A stretch of DNA of 52,449 nucleotides from Klenkia terrae (GTDB lineage: Bacteria > Actinomycetota > Actinomycetes > Mycobacteriales > Geodermatophilaceae), in the NCBI RefSeq assembly GCF_900491935.1, contig NZ_UEXK01000004.1, positions 463,543 through 515,991 on the forward strand, written 5' to 3'. Made by a program: the position numbers and the translations under genes. Below are positions 6,983-16,018 of the stretch, in pieces (position 1 is the stretch's first letter; each line of letters begins with the position of its first letter). The notes under the pieces were generated by a model, which worked only from the letters and a program-made list of their open reading frames with translations, made no database searches and was not told the origin of the DNA.

Positions 6983-9172
6983 ATGGCTGCACTGCTCGCC
7001 CGGCTGGGTGCCCTCGCGCACCGCCGCAGGTTGACCGTCGTCCTCGTCTGGCTGGCCGTCCTGGTCGCCGGCGGCGTCGGCGCCGCGACGCTGGCCGGGG
7101 AGACGACGTCGTCGTTCTCCATCCCGGGCCAGGAGTCGACCGTCGCCCTCGACCGGATCTCCGAGGAGTTCGGCGCGACCGACGCCGGGGCCAGCGCCCA
7201 GGTCGTCGTGCGCGCCCCCGCCGGCACCACCCTCGCCGACCCCGACCAGGCCACCGCGCTGGGCACGCTGGTCGCCGACCTCGGCGGGCTGCCCGGCGTG
7301 GTCTCGGCCAGCAACCCGCTGGACCAGGCCGCGCCCACGGTCAACCAGGAGCTCACCACCGGGTACAGCACCGTCACCTACGACGTCGGCCCCGGCGAGG
7401 TCACCCCGGCCGAGCAGGACGCCCTGCTCGCCGCGGTCACCGACGCCCGCGACTCCGGGCTGACCGTCGAGGTCGCCGGGCAGGCCCTGGAGGCCGCACC
7501 CGAGATCGGCGGCATCGGCGAGATCGCCGGCGTGGTCGTCGCCGTCCTGGTGCTCGCGCTGACCTACGGCACGCTCGTCGTGGCCGGGATGAACCTGCTC
7601 ACCGCCGCGGTCGGCGTGGGCATCGGCGTCCTGGGCATCACCATCGCCACCGGGTTCCTGGAGCTGTCCTCCACGACGTCCATCCTGGCCGCGATGCTCG
7701 GCCTGGCCGTCGGCATCGACTACGCGCTGTTCATCATCAACCGCCACCGGCAGGAGCTGCGGCGCGGCGTCGACGTGCCCACGGCGATCGCCACCGCGGT
7801 CGGGACGGCGGGCTCCGCGGTGGTCACCGCCGGCCTGACCGTCGTGATCGCCCTGGTCGGGTTGTTCGTCGCCGGCATCCCGTTCCTCACCCAGATGGGC
7901 ATCGCGGCCGGCGCGACCATCGTGGTCGCCGTCCTCGTCGCGCTGACCCTGGTGCCGGCCGTGCTGTCCTTCCTGGGCCGCCGGGCGCTGCCCAAGAAGC
8001 AGCGGGACCTGCCGCCGGCGGCCTCGGTCGACGACGCCGCACCGGCCACCGGACTGTTCGGCCGCTGGGCCGTCGCGGTGACCAAGCACCGGATCGTCGC
8101 CCTGCTGGCCGCGGTCGTCGCCCTGGGCGTCATCTCGATCCCGGTCGCCTCGATGCGGACCACGCTCATCCAGACCCCGCCGGCCGACAGCACCCAGGAC
8201 CGGGCCCAGCAGCTGCTGGCCGACGGCTTCGGCGCCGGCATCAACGGCCCGATCACCGTGCTCTTCGAGGGCACCGGCGCGGCCGAGACCGCGACGGCGG
8301 CCACCCCCGGCATCCAGGGGCTGGACGACGTCGTCACCGTCACCCCGGCCATCCCGAACGCCGACGGCGACGCCGCCCTGCTGACCGTCGTCCCGGACTC
8401 GGGCCCGACGAGCGCAGCGACCGAGCAGCTGGTCGAGGACCTGCGGGCCGAGCTGTCGGACCTGGACGGCGTCACGGCCTCGGTCACCGGGCAGACGGCG
8501 GTCAGCGTGGACGTCGCGTCCTCGCTGAACAGCGCGCTGCCGGTGTACCTGGCCCTGGTCGTCGGGCTGGCGCTGGTCCTGCTCGTGCTGGTGTTCCGGT
8601 CGCTGCTGGTGCCGCTGGTCGGCGTGCTGGGCTTCCTGCTCACCATCGGGGCCGCGCTGGGCGCCACCGTGGCGGTCTTCCAGTGGGGCTGGCTGGGCGA
8701 CCTGGTCAACCTGGAGAGTGCGGGTCCGCTGATCAGCCTGACGCCGATCCTGGTCATCGGGATCCTGTTCGGGCTGGCGATGGACTACCAGGTCTTCCTG
8801 GTCTCCCGCATGCACGAGGCGCACGCCCACGGGGCGGCACCCACGGCGGCGATCCGCAGCGGGTTCCGCTCGGCGGCGCCGGTGGTCTTCGCCGCGGCGC
8901 TGATCATGTTCAGCGTCTTCGCCGGGTTCGTGCCGGCCGGCGACGCGACCATCAAGTCGATCGGGTTCGCGCTGGCGATCGGCGTGCTGTTCGACGCCTT
9001 CGTCGTCCGGATGGTGCTGGTGCCCGCCGCGCTGGCGCTGCTGGGCGAGCGGGCGTGGTGGCTGCCGCGCTGGCTGCGGTGGCTGCCGGTGCTCGACGTC
9101 GAGGGCGCGGCGCTGGAGAAGGCCGACCCCCGGGACGACGAGCGGGAGCTGGTCGGCACCTCGGCACCGTGA
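6983..9172 (+). CDS. MMPL-family RND transporter
   Basis: The product is 729 residues with about 11-12 membrane helices in two repeats. Each half carries the MMPL signature: VGIDYALFIINRHRQEL in the first and AMDYQVFLVSRMHEAH in the second. The Asp-Tyr pairs are the proton-relay residues described for MmpL proteins. Two periplasmic-type domains follow the first helix of each half. MMPL members export lipids, siderophores or hydrophobic drugs with proton motive force. Co-transcription with a TetR regulator and tandem operators argues for an inducible efflux role. The start ATG 6983 follows a GGAGG motif (6969-6973). Confidence 0.9.
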   Translation: MAALLARLGALAHRRRLTVVLVWLAVLVAGGVGAATLAGETTSSFSIPGQESTVALDRISEEFGATDAGASAQVVVRAPAGTTLADPDQATALGTLVADLGGLPGVVSASNPLDQAAPTVNQELTTGYSTVTYDVGPGEVTPAEQDALLAAVTDARDSGLTVEVAGQALEAAPEIGGIGEIAGVVVAVLVLALTYGTLVVAGMNLLTAAVGVGIGVLGITIATGFLELSSTTSILAAMLGLAVGIDYALFIINRHRQELRRGVDVPTAIATAVGTAGSAVVTAGLTVVIALVGLFVAGIPFLTQMGIAAGATIVVAVLVALTLVPAVLSFLGRRALPKKQRDLPPAASVDDAAPATGLFGRWAVAVTKHRIVALLAAVVALGVISIPVASMRTTLIQTPPADSTQDRAQQLLADGFGAGINGPITVLFEGTGAAETATAATPGIQGLDDVVTVTPAIPNADGDAALLTVVPDSGPTSAATEQLVEDLRAELSDLDGVTASVTGQTAVSVDVASSLNSALPVYLALVVGLALVLLVLVFRSLLVPLVGVLGFLLTIGAALGATVAVFQWGWLGDLVNLESAGPLISLTPILVIGILFGLAMDYQVFLVSRMHEAHAHGAAPTAAIRSGFRSAAPVVFAAALIMFSVFAGFVPAGDATIKSIGFALAIGVLFDAFVVRMVLVPAALALLGERAWWLPRWLRWLPVLDVEGAALEKADPRDDERELVGTSAP

Positions 9173-9182
9173 CACGCTGAAG

Positions 9183-9219
9183 ATGCGGGGACTGCAATCT
9201 TGCAGTCCCCGCATTTTTT
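9183..9219 (+). terminator. Rho-independent terminator with a perfect 15-bp stem and T6 tail
   Basis: The arms ATGCGGGGACTGCAA (9183-9197) and TTGCAGTCCCCGCAT (9200-9214) are perfectly complementary and are followed by six T (9214-9219). This is the only textbook intrinsic terminator with a U-tract I saw in the window. It ends the TetR-MMPL unit 10 bases after the stop codon. Because it also lies directly upstream of the next TetR gene, the palindrome could double as that regulator's operator. Confidence 0.9.
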
Positions 9220-9235
9220 GTGCCACCCTCCTCGG

Positions 9236-11490
<2,255 letters not shown>

Positions 11491-11498
11491 GCCGCTCA

Positions 11499-11540
11499 GC
11501 GGTGGGGTGAGCCGCGGTCTGCGGCGGCGCACCCCACCGC
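11499..11540. terminator. Convergent intergenic hairpin, probable bidirectional terminator
   Basis: GCGGTGGGGTG (11499-11509) and CACCCCACCGC (11530-11540) are perfect 11-bp arms enclosing a 20-base loop that can itself pair CCGC with GCGG. There is no T tract. The element lies just after the MFS gene and before the end of the minus-strand rhamnosidase operon. The remaining bases to 11658 show nothing else I can interpret. Confidence 0.55.
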
Positions 11541-11658
11541 ACCGCGGTTCATCCCCGGGCGCCGTCCGAGGCAGGTCCGCCCAGCTGGGGGGAGGTCCGG
11601 CGCCGGCCGCGGACCCACCCCCAGCAGGGTGGACCTGGCTCGGCAGGGACCGCGACGC

Positions 11659-12507
11659 TCAGCCGCCGAGGGCCAGCCGCTCGTGCCGGCGGAGCTTGGC
11701 GAGCAGGTCGGCGACCAGCAGCCGGACGTCGACGTCGGTGACCACCCGTCGGGGCGCGCCGTCGGACGCGACCTCGGTCCACGCGCTGGTGGTGTCGGTC
11801 AGCGCGGTCAGCAGCACCGGCGGGCTGTCCCCCAGCGGCCAGGTCTCGCCCTGCTCCACGAAGTCCGGGATCGGCAGCTCGACTAACCGCTGCCACAGCC
11901 AGGCGCCCACCCGCCCGGCCTGGCCCAGGTCCTCCTCCAGCTCGGCGACCGAGTGCTCGCACCGCCGGTAGGCCTCCAGCGGGACCTGGGTGACGGCCAG
12001 GTCCGACCGGGCCAGCACCTCGCGGGCAGCCCCGGAGTCGGTCTCGCGGTTGTACTCGAACGCGTCGGCGTCCAGCGACCCGCCGACCCAGACCAGCGTC
12101 ATCCGGGACGCGATCTCCGGCTCCTGGCGCAGCGCCTGCGCCACGTTCGTGAGCGGGCCGGCGCAGACCACCACCAGCGGCAGCGGGTCGTCGCGCAGCG
12201 CCTGGGCGACGACCAGGTCCGCGGCGGCCGAGCCGGTGTCCCCGGCGTCCAGGACGACGTCGCAGCCGGCCGCGACCACCGGCCGGGGCCCGTCGACCAG
12301 GTCGACGAGCTCCCGGGCCAGCCGGGCGCCGCGCTCGGCCGTGCCCTCGGCCGGCCCGAACACCGGGCTCAGGTGCGAGCTGGTGACGGCGTCCACCCGG
12401 TTGGCGGGGCTGAGCAGGTGGTGGGCGAGGGCGACCAGGCCGTCGGGGTCCCCCGCCCAGTCGTTGTCCAGCACGACGCGGCAGCGCTGGGTGGTCCGCA
12501 GGCTCAC
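11659..12507 (-). CDS. Nucleoside hydrolase-like (IunH superfamily) protein
   Basis: The product is 282 residues, from GTG 12507. The N-terminal VVLDNDWAGDPDGLVAL is a variant of the Asp-cluster that binds Ca2+ in inosine-uridine nucleoside hydrolases; the canonical form is DxDPGxDDA. VVVCAGPLTNVAQAL is the second hallmark, and the EYNRETDSGAA segment corresponds to the C-terminal Asn/Asp region. The fold is therefore likely, but the altered metal site makes the substrate uncertain. It is the last gene of the operon and overlaps the GH78 gene by 4 bases, so it may act on an N- or O-glycosyl breakdown product and not on nucleosides. That is inference from position. Confidence 0.75.
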   Translation of the reverse strand: MSLRTTQRCRVVLDNDWAGDPDGLVALAHHLLSPANRVDAVTSSHLSPVFGPAEGTAERGARLARELVDLVDGPRPVVAAGCDVVLDAGDTGSAAADLVVAQALRDDPLPLVVVCAGPLTNVAQALRQEPEIASRMTLVWVGGSLDADAFEYNRETDSGAAREVLARSDLAVTQVPLEAYRRCEHSVAELEEDLGQAGRVGAWLWQRLVELPIPDFVEQGETWPLGDSPPVLLTALTDTTSAWTEVASDGAPRRVVTDVDVRLLVADLLAKLRRHERLALGG

Positions 12508-15113
12508 GCGTGCGCGTCCGGGTCGAAGAACAGCGCGGGCTTCTCGACCGGCTGCGGCTCGACGATCGTGCAGGCGAAGGTGTGCGCCCCCGAGCCCACG
12601 ACCACCGGCGCGCTGTCGTCGGGCAGCCGCACCGTGGCCGTCGTGCTCGGCGGCACGGTCAGCTCCAGGGCGAACGCCGTCCCGCCGGTCAGCGTCCAGG
12701 ACACCGCGGCCCGGCCGTAGGGCGTGTCGTGCTCGGCCGACGCCGAGCTGATGCCCGGGCCGGGACGCGGGGCGACCAGCAGCTCCCGGTACCCCGGCGC
12801 CGCCGGGGCGAGGCCGGCGACCGTGCGGTGCAGCCAGTCGGCGACCGCGCCCAGCGCGTAGTGGTTGAACGACGTCATGTCCCCGGGGTTGATCGAGCCA
12901 TCCGGGAGCATCGAGTCCCAGCGCTCCCAGATCGTGGTCGCCCCCATCGACACCGGGTAGAGCCAGCTCGGGCACTCCTCCTGCAGCAGCAGCTCGTAGG
13001 CGCTGGCCAGCTCGCCGGCGTTGGTGAGCGCGTCGCAGACCAGCGGCGTGCCGAGGAAGCCGCTGGCGATGTGGAACCCGTCGTCGAGCACCTGCCGGGC
13101 CAGCAGTGCCCCGGTGTGGCCGCGCTGCTCCGGCGCCAGCAGGTCGAACTCCAGCGCCAGCGCGTAGGCGGTCTGCGACGGGAAGGCCACCCGGCCGGTG
13201 GGGCTGACGTACTCGGAGCGGAACCGGGCGGCGGCCCGCTCCCCCAGCTCGGCGAACCGCGCGCCGTCCTCACCCAGCAGCCCGGCGATCTCCGCCAGGG
13301 TGCGGGACGAGCGGGCGAGGTAGGCGGTGGCGACGGCCTGCCACGGCGTGCGGGCGGCGGCCGGGTTGTCCGGCGGAGCGGAGGCGTCCAGCCAGTCGCC
13401 GAAGGAGAACCCGCCCTCGGGGAAGTCGACGTCGGCGCCGGCCCGGCCGGCGAACGCGTCGACCCAGGCCACCATCGACGGCCACTGCCTCGCGAGCAGG
13501 CCGAGGTCACCGGTGCGCTGGAACAGCACCCACGGCACGACGACCGCCGCGTCGCCCCAGCCGACCTCGGGCTGCTGCGGGAAGGGCAGCAGCGGGATGA
13601 ACGGCACGTACATCGGGACGACGCCGTCCAGCTCGGCCTGCTCCACGGCCAGGTCGGCCAGCCAGCCGCCGAGCATGCCGGTGGTGTCGTAGAGGAACGA
13701 CGCGGTGGGTGCGAAGACCTGCAGGTCACCGGTCCAGCCCAGCCGCTCGTCGCGCTGCGGGCAGTCGGTCGGCAGGTCCAGGAAGTTGCCGCGCATCCCC
13801 CACAGCACGTTCTCGTGCAGCCGGGTGACACGCTCGTCAGAGCAGGCGAACCAGCCGGTGCGCCGCAGGTCGGTGTGCAGCACCACGGCCTCGAGGTCGT
13901 CCACGGTCAGCTCGCCGGGCCAGCCGGTCACCTCGGCGTACCGGAAGCCGTGCACGGTGAAGCGCGGCTCCCACGACCGCGGACCGGCGCCGTCCAGCAC
14001 GACGACGTCGGTCGCCTGCGCCCCGCGCAACGGGCGGGTGCCGAGCTCGCCGTGCTCGAGCACCTCGGCGTGCCGGAGGGTGATGGTCGTGCCGGCCGGG
14101 GCGTCGGGCAGCGCCAGGCGGATCCGGCCGGCCAGGTTCTGGCCGAAGTCCACCAGCACGGCCCCGGACGGCGCGGTGCTCACCTCGACGGCGCGCACCA
14201 CCTCGGTGCGGCGGACCGGGGGGCCGGTCGGCGCGACCAGCGTCGCGGGGTCCAGCACGCCGACCTCGACCGGCGTCCAGGCGGTGTCGTCGAAGCCCCG
14301 TGCCGACCAGCCGGGCAGCTCCCGGCGCAGGTCGCCCGACTCCCCCGGGTACAGCCCGGTCGAGGTGATCGGCCCGTCGGTGGTGGACCGCCAGGTCCCG
14401 TCGGTGGTGACCACGGTGCGGCTGCCGTCGGGGTGCTCGACCTCCAGCTGGGCGTAGGCGCCGGTCCGGTCGCCGTAGAACGCCCGCCCGCCGGTGAAGC
14501 CCAGCGCGCCGCGGAACCAGCCGTCGGCCAGCGCGATCCCCAGCGCGTTGGTGCCCTCGGTCAGCAGGTCGGTGACGTCCCAGGTCAGGTAGCGCAGCCG
14601 GTGCCGGTAGCTGGTCCACCCCGGGGCCAGCACCTCGTCGCCGACCGTCTGGCCGTTCACCTCGGCCTCCAGGACGCCCTGGGCGGTGGCGTACAGCCGC
14701 GCGGACACCACCGGGGCGTCGAGGGCGAACTCCCGCCGCAGCAGCGCGACCGGGTCCGGCGCGTCGCCCAGCACGGGCTGGACCAGGGTCGCCGTCCAGT
14801 CGGCCGGCTGCAGCAGCCCGGTCTCCACGACGACCTCGGGCGACCAGTCCGTCGGGTCGCCGTCCGGGCCCCAGACGCGGACCCGCACGGTGCGCCGCTC
14901 CCGGCTGGCCAGCGGCTCGACCGGCCAGGGCACCAGGACCGAGTCGCGCGCGTCGACGCGGTCGCCGACCACGTCGCCGATCTGCAGCTGGTAGGCCGTC
15001 TGCACCCAGTCCGGCTGGTCGGTCGAGGTCACCCAGGACAGCCGGGGGGCGGCCTCGCCGATGCCGAGCGGCTCCCGGTGGTGCTCGACGGTGACCGGTC
15101 CGACGGTGCTCAC
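12504..15113 (-). CDS. Alpha-L-rhamnosidase, GH78 (first copy)
   Basis: The product is 869 residues with the full GH78 layout: N-terminal carbohydrate-binding beta domains, a concanavalin-like domain, the (alpha/alpha)6 catalytic barrel and a C-terminal beta domain. The catalytic segment DCPQRDERLGWTGD (near residue 448) carries the general acid Glu. IWERWDSM (near 728) carries the Glu thought to act as base in GH78. The enzyme inverts and releases terminal L-rhamnose from glycosides. There is no signal peptide, so it acts in the cytoplasm on imported glycosides. GTG 15113 is chosen because homology starts within a few residues (VSTVGPVTVEHHREPLGI) and it overlaps the upstream stop by 4 bases. 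Pairing with a second GH78 suggests two linkages or aglycones. Confidence 0.93.
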   Translation of the reverse strand: MSTVGPVTVEHHREPLGIGEAAPRLSWVTSTDQPDWVQTAYQLQIGDVVGDRVDARDSVLVPWPVEPLASRERRTVRVRVWGPDGDPTDWSPEVVVETGLLQPADWTATLVQPVLGDAPDPVALLRREFALDAPVVSARLYATAQGVLEAEVNGQTVGDEVLAPGWTSYRHRLRYLTWDVTDLLTEGTNALGIALADGWFRGALGFTGGRAFYGDRTGAYAQLEVEHPDGSRTVVTTDGTWRSTTDGPITSTGLYPGESGDLRRELPGWSARGFDDTAWTPVEVGVLDPATLVAPTGPPVRRTEVVRAVEVSTAPSGAVLVDFGQNLAGRIRLALPDAPAGTTITLRHAEVLEHGELGTRPLRGAQATDVVVLDGAGPRSWEPRFTVHGFRYAEVTGWPGELTVDDLEAVVLHTDLRRTGWFACSDERVTRLHENVLWGMRGNFLDLPTDCPQRDERLGWTGDLQVFAPTASFLYDTTGMLGGWLADLAVEQAELDGVVPMYVPFIPLLPFPQQPEVGWGDAAVVVPWVLFQRTGDLGLLARQWPSMVAWVDAFAGRAGADVDFPEGGFSFGDWLDASAPPDNPAAARTPWQAVATAYLARSSRTLAEIAGLLGEDGARFAELGERAAARFRSEYVSPTGRVAFPSQTAYALALEFDLLAPEQRGHTGALLARQVLDDGFHIASGFLGTPLVCDALTNAGELASAYELLLQEECPSWLYPVSMGATTIWERWDSMLPDGSINPGDMTSFNHYALGAVADWLHRTVAGLAPAAPGYRELLVAPRPGPGISSASAEHDTPYGRAAVSWTLTGGTAFALELTVPPSTTATVRLPDDSAPVVVGSGAHTFACTIVEPQPVEKPALFFDPDAHA

Positions 15114-16018
15114 GACAGCTGCTCCGCCACGAAGTCCACGGTGAGCTGCACGAGGGCGTCGATGTCGTCGTGCCCGTCGAAGATGTGCAGGGCACCCTCG
15201 ACGGGGACCAACGTCGCCGGCACCCCGGCGGCGGTCAGCGCGGCGTGCAGGATCTCGCTCTGCTCGTAGGGCACCAGCCAGTCCGCGGTGCCGTGCACCA
15301 GCAGGAACGGGGGCGCCTGGGGTGTCACGTGGGTCACCGGGCTGGCGTCGGCCAGCGCGTCGCCGGTGAGGCCCCGGGTGAGGTGGTCCTCCGGTGCGGT
15401 CAGCAGCTCCGGGGGCAGCTTCGCCGCGACGTGCGGCGGCGGCGGCCGGCGGGGCATGGTCGACAGGTCCGCCGGGCCGTACCAGTCGACGACGGCCTGG
15501 ACGGCGGAGGACTCCCCCACCACCCCGGGCGCGGGCTCCAGGTCGGGGCGGTGGGCGGTGAGGCCGACCGAGGCGGCGATGTGCGCCCCGGCGGGCTCCC
15601 CGACGATGCCGACCCGCTCGGTGGCCAGACCCAGCTCGGGCCCGAAGCGGCGCAACCAGCGGACGGCGGCCTTGGCGTCCAGCAGCTGCGCGGGGAAGGG
15701 CGCCTCCAGCGCGTGCCGGTAGTCGATGCTGGCGACGGCGATCCCGGCGGCGAGGAACGCGTCGAACACCTGGTCCGGGCGGAACGTCTCGGGCAGTTCC
15801 CGGCGGTCGCCGAACATGAACCCGCCGCCGTGCACCCACACCACCAGCGGCGCCGGGGAGGTGGCCGGCGCCCACAGGTCTAGCTGCAGCGGCCGGAAGC
15901 CGAAGGCCACCGCGTAGGTCAGACCCGACCAGTGCCGGCTCCCGTCGGGTCGGACGGTGGGCTGGTGCGGCGGCAGGAACCGGGCCGGGCCGGCCCAGTC
16001 GGCGGTGAGCTCGGTCAT
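15110..16018 (-). CDS. Alpha/beta-hydrolase (HSL-type esterase-like) lacking the nucleophilic Ser
   Basis: The product is 302 residues of the hormone-sensitive-lipase esterase type. The oxyanion motif HGGGFMFGD is intact near residue 63. The acid is Asp in HGTADWLVP and the base is His in GALHIFDGH. The nucleophile elbow, normally GESAG, reads G140-E-P-A-G144, so Ser 142 is Pro. The codon is CCC at 15593-15595; a single T to C change from TCC would explain it. Two other esterases in this window keep the Ser (GASAG and GESAG). The protein could be an inactive relic, a binding protein, or a sequence artefact. It sits between the two GH78 genes with 4-base overlaps on both sides, where deacylation of acylated glycosides would be the expected job. 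Confidence 0.85.
   Translation of the reverse strand: MTELTADWAGPARFLPPHQPTVRPDGSRHWSGLTYAVAFGFRPLQLDLWAPATSPAPLVVWVHGGGFMFGDRRELPETFRPDQVFDAFLAAGIAVASIDYRHALEAPFPAQLLDAKAAVRWLRRFGPELGLATERVGIVGEPAGAHIAASVGLTAHRPDLEPAPGVVGESSAVQAVVDWYGPADLSTMPRRPPPPHVAAKLPPELLTAPEDHLTRGLTGDALADASPVTHVTPQAPPFLLVHGTADWLVPYEQSEILHAALTAAGVPATLVPVEGALHIFDGHDDIDALVQLTVDFVAEQLS

Noticed and set aside
9200-9235. Upstream in-frame start at 9200 for the second TetR gene
   Set aside because: It lies inside the terminator stem and adds 12 residues without similarity to TetR N-termini; GTG 9236 fits better.
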